The notes: generated by a model not told the origin, from the sequence alone. 64,000 bases of DNA from Periweissella cryptocerci (GCF_004358325.1 NZ_CP037940.1:1736001-1800000), one strand, 5' to 3'. Numbered from the stretch's first letter, positions 45,288 through 53,582 are shown. Program-made: numbers and translations.

Positions 45288-46079
45288 ATGAAATTATCAA
45301 TAAAAGTAATATGCGCCGCGATATGCATCGTAGGGTTTGCAATACCCAATGCTAGTGCGGCAGATGATACGGTTAACTATACAACCGCGACCCATGTTAA
45401 ATTACACGAAAACACTGATAATAATTCGCAGGTTGATCCAGAGAGTCCAACTAATGTGGTAACGCCAGCCGATCCGAACGGTCACAAACCAGGTGTCGGC
45501 ACGGCGGGACCATTGAGTATTGATTATGTGTCATCTTTAAATTTTGGTATGCAAAAGACATCGACTGTAGCACAGCAGTATGCCGCCTATGCCACGATTA
45601 TCAGTATGGACACTAGTAAAAAATATGTAGCGCCCTATGTGCAAGTAACTGATAATCGTGCTATGAAGACGGGCTGGTCGTTGAAGGTGGCACAGAGTAC
45701 GTGGACTAGTGATGATAGTAAGCAACTTAATGGCGCAACGTTATCATTGGGAACGCAAGGTGCGCTGACAAATAATTTGGAGGAACCATATACCAATGGT
45801 GACTATGCACCAGTACCTGTTAATGATGACATTGAACTAGATGACAGCGGTGAACAACAAATTGTAATGACCGCTGAAGAAAGTAAAGGTTTTGGTACTT
45901 GGGTCAAAACTTTTGGCGCGCTTGCGAGTTCATCATCAGCATTTCCAACAGAACAAAATGATTTTACCAATATGCCATTGACGACGGGTGGGGCACAATT
46001 AACGGTTCCTGAAAGTAACACAGCCGGAGATAACACCTACACTACAACGTTAACGTGGACGTTGGAAGATACACCATAG
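45288..46079 (+). CDS. WxL-domain surface protein (263 aa)
   Basis: Third WxL protein of the locus. Signal peptide to about residue 25 (NASAADD), short acidic linker, then the WxL domain starting with GTAGPLSIDYVSSLNFG and containing GWSLKVAQ and the terminal LTWTLEDTP. It resembles the protein at 44289. The ATG at 45288 is preferred to the adjacent GTG at 45285; GAGG lies about 12 bp upstream. The stop codon is followed at once by a B-type repeat module. Confidence 0.92.
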   Translation: MKLSIKVICAAICIVGFAIPNASAADDTVNYTTATHVKLHENTDNNSQVDPESPTNVVTPADPNGHKPGVGTAGPLSIDYVSSLNFGMQKTSTVAQQYAAYATIISMDTSKKYVAPYVQVTDNRAMKTGWSLKVAQSTWTSDDSKQLNGATLSLGTQGALTNNLEEPYTNGDYAPVPVNDDIELDDSGEQQIVMTAEESKGFGTWVKTFGALASSSSAFPTEQNDFTNMPLTTGGAQLTVPESNTAGDNTYTTTLTWTLEDTP

Positions 46080-46166
46080 TAAAACCAACACTAATAATAG
46101 AATCTCAGTAATTCGATGATTGAAAAGTACAGGAATGGCAATCCCGCGCTGGAATAAATAGAACCG
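46080..46166 (+). repeat. B module of the interspersed repeat, solo copy
   Basis: Starts right at the stop codon of the WxL gene: CACTAATAATAGAATCTCAG, CTCAGTAATTCGATGATTG, ACAGGAATGGCAATCCCGCG and an AATAAATAGAACC end, as in other copies. The remaining gap to 46358 is AT-rich. Confidence 0.72.
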
Positions 46167-46358
46167 ACGTCTGTTTCCCCCATTTTGTACGCCCATGGTT
46201 TTAACGTATTAGCTTGAATACAGGCCAGATGTTCACAAAAAATACATCATTTGGCTGATTATTTGTTCAAAAATGCTTGCTACAATTAACAGAATTACAA
46301 GATTAGTAATTTTTTGCCAAGCATACATAAATTATTGAATAAGAAGGAATGCGTCCTC

Positions 46359-47399
46359 ATGAAAAAATTGTTCGCTAGTATCATTGCAACACTAGGTATG
46401 TTCACGTTGATGACCACAACAGTTAGTGCCAACCAGTTTAACTTTGCTGTTGAGCCGCAGTTGCCTAAGAATCAGATTAATAAAAAACATTCATATTTTG
46501 ATTTAAAAGTTGCCCCCAATCAAAAGCAAACACTTGAAGTAAAACTTAAAAATGATACCGATAAACCGGTGGTAGTTGAAGCTCAAATTAATACCGCTAA
46601 AACCAATAGTAATGGGGTTGTTGAGTACAATTCCGACAAATTAAAACTAGACAAAAGTTTACCAGTTGCCATTAAAGACATTTTAACAGCACCCGAAACG
46701 ATTACGATTCCAGCTAAGTCAGCAAAGAACTTAAATTTGGCCTTAAAGATGCCGGCGAAACAATTTAAAGGTGTATTAGCGGGTGGGATTACATTCAAAG
46801 AAGTTAGCACAACTAAAGAAGCTGCAAAGAAAAAAGGGGTTTCGATTGTTAATAAGTACGCTTACGTTGTGGGGGTAGTTTTACGTGAAGAAAACACACC
46901 AGTAGCAGCAACCATGACGATGCCAAAAGCGTATGCGGGGCAAGTTAACTTCCGCAATAACATCATTGCCGAACTCCATAACACTTCAGCCAAATATATT
47001 AACCAAGTTGAAGTTACTTCAAAAATTTACAAGAAGAACGGAACTAAAGCCCTCTATTCTAATAAGAAAAATCAATTGCAGATGGCACCAAACGCAATCA
47101 TGGACTATCCAACTTCACTAGGTGGACAACGTTTACAAGCCGGGAAGTACACGATTAAAGTTGATGTAAAAGCTGGTACGGATGAATGGCATTTTGCAGA
47201 AGATTTTGAAATTACCCGCCGCGAAGCACGGAGCCTCAATGAGCAAGATGTTACGGTTACCGAGGATAACACATGGTGGTTTGTCGCTGCCGGAGTGGTA
47301 TTACTGGTGGGAGTGATTGGCTTGATCTACTATCGGTTGCGCAAAAAGGATAAAGAAAATAAAGCTTTGCGGGCCCAACTGGAAGAAACAGGTAAATAA
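46359..47399 (+). CDS. DUF916/DUF3324 WxL-interacting membrane protein (346 aa)
   Basis: Partner of WxL proteins (WxLIP type): the N-terminal domain binds peptidoglycan and the second binds WxL proteins or host ligands in characterised enterococcal relatives. Signal peptide to about residue 24, domain start NFAVEPQLPKNQI with the family pattern of Ig-like strands (YFDLKVAPNQKQTLEVKLKN), second domain near NKYAYVVGVVLREE, then a C-terminal membrane helix (about 307-328) and charged tail. The ATG at 46359 has AAGGAA upstream. The gene ends 5 bp before the foldase gene, so the two are coupled. Confidence 0.92.
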   Translation: MKKLFASIIATLGMFTLMTTTVSANQFNFAVEPQLPKNQINKKHSYFDLKVAPNQKQTLEVKLKNDTDKPVVVEAQINTAKTNSNGVVEYNSDKLKLDKSLPVAIKDILTAPETITIPAKSAKNLNLALKMPAKQFKGVLAGGITFKEVSTTKEAAKKKGVSIVNKYAYVVGVVLREENTPVAATMTMPKAYAGQVNFRNNIIAELHNTSAKYINQVEVTSKIYKKNGTKALYSNKKNQLQMAPNAIMDYPTSLGGQRLQAGKYTIKVDVKAGTDEWHFAEDFEITRREARSLNEQDVTVTEDNTWWFVAAGVVLLVGVIGLIYYRLRKKDKENKALRAQLEETGK

Positions 47400-47404
47400 C
47401 GACA

Positions 47405-48298
47405 ATGAAAATTAATAAACAGATTATGTATGCGGCGGTAGCCGGCGTAATTTTGGGTGGCGCAATGGGGTTTGGTAGTGCAAATCAACGTGACCACGCC
47501 AGTGAAACGTTAGTTACGACTAAATACGGTAAAATTAGCCAACAAAAATACTATAATCAAATCAAAGACAGTACGAGTGCTAAACAATTGCTGCAAGCCG
47601 AAATCACAAAGCAAATCGTGCAGCACAAGTACGGTCATAAAGTTAGTGACAAAATGGTTAATGAAAGCTATCAAAATACCGCCGCGGCGTTTGGTGCGGA
47701 TTGGGATGCGGCTCTAAAGAAAAGTAGTTACACTGAGAAAACCTTTAAGCAACAAATTCGTGATAATTTTGAAATGCGGATCGCAATCACTGAAAACATG
47801 GAGTTAAGTAATCAAGACTACGTGGCACGGTTCAAAACGTTCCAACCTAAAGTTACAATTGCACAAATTATGCTAGGTAATGAAAAAGATGCTAAAAAAG
47901 TAATTAAGCAACTTAATGCAGGGGCTGATTTTAATGAATTGGTAAAAACTGAATCCTTGGACATGGCGACCAATAGTCATGATGGTGAGTTAGCGCCATT
48001 CGATAACAATACCAAAATTGATACAGCGATTAAGACCGCCGCCTTCAAATTAAAAAAAGGCGAGTACAGCAGCACCCCAGTTAAAGGGGCAGAGGGTTAC
48101 TACGTAATTAAGATGTTGAGTAACTCCGACAAAGGCACTTGGCAAGCGCATAAGGCTGAATTAAAGAATTTAATTGTGGATGAATATATCGCGGGCGAAC
48201 ATGGCGCCGGTATGAAAAAAATTATCAAAAAACTTTATCAAGCAGCCAACGTGGATATTACTGACAAGTCACTCAAGTCATTAGAAACAGTCAAATAA
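47405..48298 (+). CDS. PrsA-like extracytoplasmic parvulin foldase without lipobox (297 aa)
   Basis: Peptidyl-prolyl isomerase or chaperone for secreted proteins. N-terminal hydrophobic segment (about 8-26), SurA-like N-terminal helices, then a parvulin domain (about 150-240) with VTIAQIMLGNEKDAKKV, GADFNELVKTES and GYYVIKML. PrsA proteins are normally lipoproteins; this one has no cysteine anywhere, so it must be held by an uncleaved signal anchor or be released. The close coupling to the WxL/DUF916 genes suggests a dedicated foldase for those surface proteins. Confidence 0.88.
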   Translation: MKINKQIMYAAVAGVILGGAMGFGSANQRDHASETLVTTKYGKISQQKYYNQIKDSTSAKQLLQAEITKQIVQHKYGHKVSDKMVNESYQNTAAAFGADWDAALKKSSYTEKTFKQQIRDNFEMRIAITENMELSNQDYVARFKTFQPKVTIAQIMLGNEKDAKKVIKQLNAGADFNELVKTESLDMATNSHDGELAPFDNNTKIDTAIKTAAFKLKKGEYSSTPVKGAEGYYVIKMLSNSDKGTWQAHKAELKNLIVDEYIAGEHGAGMKKIIKKLYQAANVDITDKSLKSLETVK

Positions 48299-48339
48299 TG
48301 AATCAGTGATATTTATGTGATGGTACAACATATTAGATA

Positions 48340-48382
48340 GCTCGATTACGCCTTCTTCTGAGGCTGTAATCGGGTTATTTTG
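48340..48382 (+). terminator. Probable terminator of the WxL operon
   Basis: CTCGATTACGCCT pairs imperfectly with AGGCTGTAATCGGG (from 48361), followed by TTATTTTG. Confidence 0.55.
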
Positions 48383-48442
48383 TGATGTGATCAAAATAGT
48401 GCATAAGGGATATTCGTGGTGCGTGAGTATTCTTAACCAAAT

Positions 48443-48511
48443 GTACAGAAACGACAATTCCGCGCTAGACTAAATAAAATTATCATTTGCTATTTTTTTA
48501 TTTAGTCTAGC
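48443..48511 (+). repeat. Partial B module ending in a perfect 15-bp inverted repeat
   Basis: GTACAGAAACGACAATTCCG matches the end of the B module. Its last part GCTAGACTAAATAAA (48464-48478) is exactly complementary to 48497-48511 across an 18-nt AT-rich loop. No gene lies in this 319-bp gap (48299-48617). Confidence 0.65.
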
Positions 48512-48617
48512 TGAGAAGTGTCACGGTAACTTCATAGTTTCTTATCAGAAAATGTATTAAGAATCGGTATGATGGTAAATAACTATACTAAGCGTGCGCG
48601 TAAGATGGGAGGCCATA

Positions 48618-49538
48618 ATGACCTTACAAGTTAAAAATTTAACAAAAAGTATTCAAAATAAAGTCGTCTTAGAAAATGTGAACATTGAATTTAAAACTGG
48701 TGAAATCGTGGGGCTCGTTGGCCGAAATTCAGTTGGATTATCAACGCTTTTAAAAACGCTAACCCGGCGTTCAAAGATTGATGCCGGGGATGTTTTATAT
48801 AATGGTGAATCAATTTTTGTGAAAACGGAGTTACTACAAAAGATAAACTTTACCAACGCGACGTGGAATTTTTTTAGCAGTAATACGCTTTTGCAGATTG
48901 CGAAAACTTTTGAAATTGCTTACCCGAATTTTAAAACGTATTCGCTGCTTGGGCAACTTGAAGAACGTGGGGTACCAGTCGAAGAAAAGTATAGCCGACT
49001 CTCAACGGGGATGCAGGCACTTTTTCGGGTCATGTTGGGCTTTGCGACTAATGCGGAATATATCTTATTGGATGAACCCTTGAATGGGATTGATACAATT
49101 TGGCGTGAAGAAGTTATCGAGGTAATTCGTAAGGAAATGGCGGCACGCAAAGTAGGCGTTGTGATTACTTCGCACCACTTGAACGAGCTTGATTTATTAG
49201 CCGATCGTATTGTTATTTTACGTAATCGGACCGTGTGGCATGAATACGCCCATAACGAACTTAACGAAAAGGCACGTAAGCTACAAATTGTGGTCCGCGA
49301 CGAAGATACTGACTTTTCGGATATTCCAGGGACGGTTATCGAGCACGAAGGACACGTGTTCAAAATTGTATTTAGTGAATATGCAGATGAAACCCATCAA
49401 AAAATTGAAGCGCTAAATCCGATTTTTTACGAGTTTTTAAGTGTGACCTTGGATGATTTATATCATGTGACAATTGATGAAGGGGAGGTAGAGGATGCAA
49501 ATGATGAATACGCGAATGAAAAAGACGACCAAGAATAA
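48618..49538 (+). CDS. ABC-type ATPase with degenerate Walker A (Lys to Leu), 306 aa
   Basis: Cytoplasmic nucleotide-binding subunit of the BcrA/CcmA-like exporter group by layout. The Walker A motif reads GRNSVGLST (residues 35-43): Leu41 replaces the lysine that binds ATP phosphates. The rest is intact in outline: signature LSTGM (129-132 region), Walker B YILLDEP with D152/E153, D-loop LNGID and H-loop TSHH (His186). A C-terminal extension of about 90 residues is acidic. The ATG at 48618 has GGGAGG upstream. It overlaps the next gene by 44 bp. It may have lost hydrolysis or act in a heterodimer with another ATPase. Confidence 0.88.
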   Translation: MTLQVKNLTKSIQNKVVLENVNIEFKTGEIVGLVGRNSVGLSTLLKTLTRRSKIDAGDVLYNGESIFVKTELLQKINFTNATWNFFSSNTLLQIAKTFEIAYPNFKTYSLLGQLEERGVPVEEKYSRLSTGMQALFRVMLGFATNAEYILLDEPLNGIDTIWREEVIEVIRKEMAARKVGVVITSHHLNELDLLADRIVILRNRTVWHEYAHNELNEKARKLQIVVRDEDTDFSDIPGTVIEHEGHVFKIVFSEYADETHQKIEALNPIFYEFLSVTLDDLYHVTIDEGEVEDANDEYANEKDDQE

Positions 49539-50901
49539 TAAAGTGCGCCAGATTGTCTTGATGGTTATTGCGGTGTGCTTTGGTTTGCAAATTTTTGGTG
49601 GGCAAATGAATGCTGATACACGGGAATATTCAATCGGTCTTGAGGATAACTATGCCCCGTTTTCATCAAAAAATGAAATAGGTCAGTGGGTGGGAATATC
49701 ACCGGATTTAATGAAAGAAATTGCGGCACTGGAAGGTTTTGAGTGCAGATTTGTGGAAAAGAATTTTAAGGAAGCAAGTGATCAAGTCTTAAGCGGTGAA
49801 ATTGATGCGACAATGCCCGTTTCGATTATACCGGAACGTCAAGCTGGCTTTGACTTTTCAGAGCCGTTTTTTAAATCAGGAATCGTGGCCGCGATTTATC
49901 AAGGGACCGATATCAATAGTTTAGAGGATTTGAAGGGTAAAAAAGTTGGGGTTAAGCGTGGAACAACGGATGCGATGCACGCTTACAAATTAGCGGCAAA
50001 ATATAATTTTACAGTTGTTGAATCGAGTAACACGCACGCCGTGTATAACGATGTAATCATTGGCAAAGTCGCGGCAACATTTGACGACGAACCCATCATT
50101 GAAAGTCTGATTGATAACGGGGTGCCGTTAAAAATTATTACTAAACCGGTAAGTATTACTAGTAACTCATTGATAGTTAAAAAGGGTACTAATTCTGAAT
50201 TGATTCAAAAATTCAATCATGGTTTGGCGCAACTAAAAAAGAGTGGCCGCTATGATGAAATTGTTAAGCAATATATGCCGACAAAACGACCGCAACCAAC
50301 CATCACTGCCGAAATGACGACCGTTGACATGGGCGATTTTTGGCGGGCTAACAAAAAAGTATTACTACTTGGTTTAGTGTTATTAGTAGTGATGTTTGGT
50401 GTGATTTGGGTGCTGGCACGAGCATTGGCGCTTAGTTTGTATCACCATAGCAAGAAGCACCCAAAACTTGATGATTTATTGGAACGAATCCCAGCATTTA
50501 TAATTGGGAATGTTGTAGTACTTGTTGTTGGGGTAGTACTGGCACTTGTCTTGGCACAGTTTTCTACGTTTAACTGGGTTGGTTGGATTATTGGAGTGGT
50601 TTTGATTACCCTCTTAGAAGGATTGGCATTTGCCAAGCGCTTGGACCAAGTTACAATTGCTGACACTAAGCTACGGCGTAAAGTATTACGGCAATACCAT
50701 TTACGTGGTGTGGTGCGTGATATTTTAGTTCTTGCCATGGCTGGATATTACATTGCCACTGCAACTGGCACGATTAAAATGATGGTAGATGTGTATGCGT
50801 TTGAAATTTGGAGTGGTATCTTCGTTGGTTTTATTGTAATTCTGAGTATTTTAACAATTTGGCAACGTAAAGTGGTCCACATAATTGAAGATAATAACTA
50901 A
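49495..50901 (+). CDS. Solute-binding (SBP_bac_3) domain fused to a multi-helix membrane domain (468 aa)
   Basis: After a hydrophobic N-terminal segment (about 19-40) comes a periplasmic amino-acid-binding-protein type domain (about 42-262: YSIGLEDNYAPFSS, WVGISPDLMKEIA, SEPFFKSGIVAA, DLKGKKVGVKRGTT). The C-terminal 190 residues hold about five to six helices. These do not show the EAA loop of normal amino-acid ABC permeases, so this is not a GlnP-like fusion. GGGGAGG lies 6 bp before the ATG at 49495, inside the end of the ATPase gene, so the two are translationally coupled. The role (sensor, transporter or channel regulator) is open. Confidence 0.8.
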   Translation: MQMMNTRMKKTTKNNKVRQIVLMVIAVCFGLQIFGGQMNADTREYSIGLEDNYAPFSSKNEIGQWVGISPDLMKEIAALEGFECRFVEKNFKEASDQVLSGEIDATMPVSIIPERQAGFDFSEPFFKSGIVAAIYQGTDINSLEDLKGKKVGVKRGTTDAMHAYKLAAKYNFTVVESSNTHAVYNDVIIGKVAATFDDEPIIESLIDNGVPLKIITKPVSITSNSLIVKKGTNSELIQKFNHGLAQLKKSGRYDEIVKQYMPTKRPQPTITAEMTTVDMGDFWRANKKVLLLGLVLLVVMFGVIWVLARALALSLYHHSKKHPKLDDLLERIPAFIIGNVVVLVVGVVLALVLAQFSTFNWVGWIIGVVLITLLEGLAFAKRLDQVTIADTKLRRKVLRQYHLRGVVRDILVLAMAGYYIATATGTIKMMVDVYAFEIWSGIFVGFIVILSILTIWQRKVVHIIEDNN

Positions 50902-50902
50902 C

Positions 50903-50931
50903 AAAAGCCAAGCAATTTGCTTGGCTTTTTT
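50903..50931 (+). terminator. Rho-independent terminator
   Basis: AAAAGCCAAGCA pairs with TGCTTGGCTTTT around a short loop, followed by T residues; ends the ATPase/SBP operon. Confidence 0.92.
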
Positions 50932-50984
50932 GTACACTATAACTAATATATTGATTCTAATTCAAAGTTATTGGAGGCTCGAAC

Positions 50985-51476
50985 GTGGGTAAGAAAAAAG
51001 ATAAATTAAAGAAGACACTGCCAGAACAAATGCTGGATAAAGCCGGTGTGGCGTATGAAAGTTTAGCCTTTGCTTGGCATGAAGAACATGGTGTCGCTCA
51101 GTTTGAACATGGGGATATCGAAGAACACAGTATTTATAAGACTTTGGCATTGATTGGAAATGTTACCGGACCGGTGGTTGGTGTGGTGCCTTTGGATTAT
51201 CATTTATCAGAAAAAAAGTTAGCAGCAGTTTCTGGTAATAAAAAAGTGGACATGATTCCACTGAAGGATTTGGTGAAGACAACGGGTTATGTGCACGGTG
51301 CTAACAATCCGGTCGGTATCTGGCAAACTAAGCATTTTCCGATTTTCATTGATGAAGAAGCCAAACGCCAAGGCACGATGATTGTTTCAGGTGGTGAAGT
51401 TGGCCGCTCAATTAAGATTGACGCCACAGAATTAGCAGAATTTGTTCACGCAAAGTTCGTAGATTTACGCCAATAG
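50985..51476 (+). CDS. YbaK/EbsC-type aminoacyl-tRNA deacylase
   Basis: Editing hydrolase of the YbaK family that removes misacylated amino acids, typically Cys or Ala from tRNA-Pro. 163 residues, standard length. Family features: EHSIYKTLALIG (the conserved KTL-type lysine), GPVVGVVPLDYHL, then GYVHGANNPVG and MIVSGGEVGRSIKI. A GTG start with TTGGAGG 8 bp upstream; no better ATG exists. Flanked by a terminator upstream, so it has its own promoter. Confidence 0.92.
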   Translation: MGKKKDKLKKTLPEQMLDKAGVAYESLAFAWHEEHGVAQFEHGDIEEHSIYKTLALIGNVTGPVVGVVPLDYHLSEKKLAAVSGNKKVDMIPLKDLVKTTGYVHGANNPVGIWQTKHFPIFIDEEAKRQGTMIVSGGEVGRSIKIDATELAEFVHAKFVDLRQ

Positions 51477-51597
51477 ACATTTTTTGTGAAGGAAAAGTTT
51501 TTTGGTCCTATTTAGGGCATAAAAAGACCTAATCAGCATTCACAGAAATGTTAGGGGTCCTTGGTATACTAGACATATGGAAGAGTAGGAAGCAAAT

Positions 51598-52260
51598 ATG
51601 AAGCAAGAAGTACAATTACAAGCCATCACAGAATTTACGGAGCGAGTTCTGGGTGGTGATAAATCTGGGCACGACATGTCCCATATTCATCGCGTTGTTC
51701 AAAGTGCACGAGCTATTTTAGCAACGGAACCTACTGCTGATCCATTTATTGTAATCGCTGCAGCAACATTACACGATACGTATGATGATAAGTTATTTAC
51801 CGACGTGGCAGCAGCTAAGGCCGACGTGGTCGCAATGCTGATAGCCAATGCGGTTAGCTCAGATACGCAAGCTGCCATTTTTTTCATCATTGATAATATG
51901 TCGTGGTCGAAAACCATGAATGGAGAAGGTCTACCATTAGATATTAACGGCCAGATTGTCCAAGATGCCGATCGATTAGATGCAATTGGCGCAATGTCAA
52001 TCGCCCGTGTGTTTATCTTCGGTGGTGGGCACGGTCATATCATGTATGACCCGGCAATCAAGCCACGCACATCAATGTCAAAAGCCGAATATCGGCGCGA
52101 TGACGAAGGCACAATGATTAATCATTTTTACGAGAAATTACTATTACTAGTTGACCATTTAAACACCACCAAGGCCAAAACGGTCGGCGCACATCGCCAA
52201 CAAATTATGTTGGACTACTTAGCCGCATTCAAGGAAGAATGGGACGGAAAGGATCTCTAA
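51598..52260 (+). CDS. HD-domain phosphohydrolase (YpgQ-like)
   Basis: Metal-dependent phosphohydrolase of about 220 residues. The HD signature is GHDMSHIHRV near residue 25, TLHDTYDD near 57 and VQDADRLDAIGAMSIAR near 120, matching the family of small HD hydrolases acting on nucleotides. Substrate unknown. RBS AGGAAG precedes the ATG; a TATACT -10-like box lies at 51564-51569. It is followed after 1 nt by the next gene. Confidence 0.9.
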   Translation: MKQEVQLQAITEFTERVLGGDKSGHDMSHIHRVVQSARAILATEPTADPFIVIAAATLHDTYDDKLFTDVAAAKADVVAMLIANAVSSDTQAAIFFIIDNMSWSKTMNGEGLPLDINGQIVQDADRLDAIGAMSIARVFIFGGGHGHIMYDPAIKPRTSMSKAEYRRDDEGTMINHFYEKLLLLVDHLNTTKAKTVGAHRQQIMLDYLAAFKEEWDGKDL

Positions 52261-52261
52261 A

Positions 52262-52672
52262 ATGTCAAAACGGCTTTTCTGCTTAGCAACATTATTAGTA
52301 TTTATTAGTGCCACGCTGAGCGGAATTGCTGGCATTTTAAATCCAAATGAGCTCGGCATGGTTAATGTAGAAGACCTCCAAAACGGTCCATTTACTGATT
52401 TTTTGATCTTGTCAGTAATTTTAACTGTGGTAGGAATTATTAATGCAATAGTGTTAATTATGGTGCGGGTAAAACCAGGTCACCTCGCACAAGCGGGAAT
52501 TGGTGTTGGTGCAATTCAAGTTGCTTTGGTAATTGTTCAAGTATATATTTTTGCGGGAATCACTCTGTTTGATATTATGTATTTGTTACTAGGAACATGG
52601 CAAATGCTATATGGGATTAAGGCACTGCATACCCAACGCTTGCGGGCATGGTGGACGAAAGCGGTAGAATGA
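52262..52672 (+). CDS. Four-helix membrane protein of unknown function (136 aa)
   Basis: Starts 1 nt after the HD hydrolase stop, so it is translationally coupled. Four hydrophobic segments (about 5-26, 47-68, 77-95 and 97-117) with short loops and a basic C-terminus. No motif recognised. A repeat insertion follows the stop and separates it from what may be its original terminator at 53406. Confidence 0.75.
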   Translation: MSKRLFCLATLLVFISATLSGIAGILNPNELGMVNVEDLQNGPFTDFLILSVILTVVGIINAIVLIMVRVKPGHLAQAGIGVGAIQVALVIVQVYIFAGITLFDIMYLLLGTWQMLYGIKALHTQRLRAWWTKAVE

Positions 52673-52685
52673 ATAATAACTCTAT

Positions 52686-53386
52686 TTCGTCTGACGTGGA
52701 ATTGAATACAAATGGCCACTCCGTGCCAGTAAATTACTTGGCGCACCACGCTGGAAGCAGCCTCCCAAGCCAAAGTGCGGTCTTGGTCGGTTCGGATAAG
52801 TTGGAACTCTACGGGAATAAATTCCCTGGACTCCTCATCTTATCCTCAGCGGAAATATGTGCTTCACACATATTCCCCCAGTCGCGGTGTAAAGGCTACG
52901 CCCGCCAAGCAATTTCTAGCCACTCCGTTAGTTAGGTATAATGTAACTAGTGAAAACAGTTACTAATCACAGACCTCAGTAATATGGAAAAAACACTGAC
53001 AATAGAACCTCAGCAAGTCGGTGACTGAAAAGTATAGAAACGACAATCCCACGCCCGATAAGTAAGGCTGTCCGAATTATTGATTACCGCTAAACTTGCA
53101 GCGACAAGGATTGCGGGCATATTACTAGTCAGACTGCCTGCTCAAACTAACGAAGGGGCTGGAAACAGGCTGGACTTTAGCTCGCACCGTGATGGCATAA
53201 TCAATAACGGGTTTCGTTATTGATTATGGATTTGTGAAGATGGTTACCGCGTTAACGCAAGCTTCGCAAGCATTTGAAGACCGCATTGTGGCTTCAAATG
53301 CTTGTCTTCCATCACGGTGTCCAGGCTGTTTCCAGACACGTAGTGGGAATCAATCTGAGACGCATATCCAAATTCCACGCTAGAAA
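52686..53386. repeat. Compound structured repeat (A + B module, then inverted second copy)
   Basis: Fills most of the 910-bp gap 52673-53582. The plus-oriented A module E3 has P1 at 52728-52743 with 52903-52917, hairpins CCAAG/CTTGG and GGAAATATGTG/CACATATTCC, and a TATAAT at 52937-52942. The B module is about 52980-53068. An inverted family member E4 (53075-53386) follows. Because the two members face each other, the ends form terminal inverted repeats (CTGACGTGGAATT near 52690; AATTCCACGCTAG near 53371). Small ORFs crossing it look accidental. Confidence 0.85.
53075..53386 (-). repeat. Structured repeat member E4 (minus orientation)
   Basis: P1: 53159-53174 with 53320-53335 (16 bp, one mismatch). 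P2: CACCGTGATGG (53185-53195) with CCATCACGGTG (53309-53319), perfect. A perfect 14-bp hairpin (53196-53209/53215-53228) and a 13-bp hairpin (53267-53279/53292-53304) lie inside. The loop of the latter holds the family core GACCGCATTGTGGC. It is nearly identical to 58383-58699 over its whole length. Confidence 0.85.
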
Positions 53387-53405
53387 AATTTAGCCGGAAT
53401 AATAC

Positions 53406-53441
53406 ACGCCACGCAAATTTAGAGATTGCGTGGCGTTTTTT
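53406..53441 (+). terminator. Rho-independent terminator abutting the compound repeat
   Basis: ACGCCACGCAA (53406-53416) pairs with TTGCGTGGCGT (53426-53436), then T to 53441. The nearest upstream plus-strand gene ends at 52672, so the repeat appears to lie between that gene and its terminator. Confidence 0.9.
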
Positions 53442-53497
53442 GTGCAACAATAATTGGTCCTAATTTTAAATGAATTGGTCTTTATTTATGATACAAG

Positions 53498-53526
53498 TGG
53501 TCAGACCAATTTATTTTTTGTATAAT
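53498..53526 (+). promoter_or_regulatory. Promoter with palindromic operator for the GntR regulator
   Basis: The palindrome TGGTCAGACCA (53498-53508) lies over the expected -35 region of a promoter with -10 TATAAT at 53521-53526. Half-sites TTGGTC occur upstream at 53454-53459 and 53475-53480. This fits autorepression by a GntR/UTRA protein, whose operators often have a GGT/ACC dyad. Confidence 0.6.
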
Positions 53527-53582
53527 AACATTGGACAATTAAAAAATGGAATAGATAAATAAACACAACGAAAGGAATTCAC

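Noticed and set aside
49495..50901. Glutamine-type ABC importer with fused binding domain (GlnP-like)
   Set aside because: The membrane part lacks the EAA coupling loop and the adjacent ATPase is of exporter type with a degenerate P-loop.
53197..53304. Possible CRISPR or tandem-repeat array because of several hairpins in a row
   Set aside because: The hairpins have different sequences and no regular repeat-spacer spacing; they are helices of one structured repeat.
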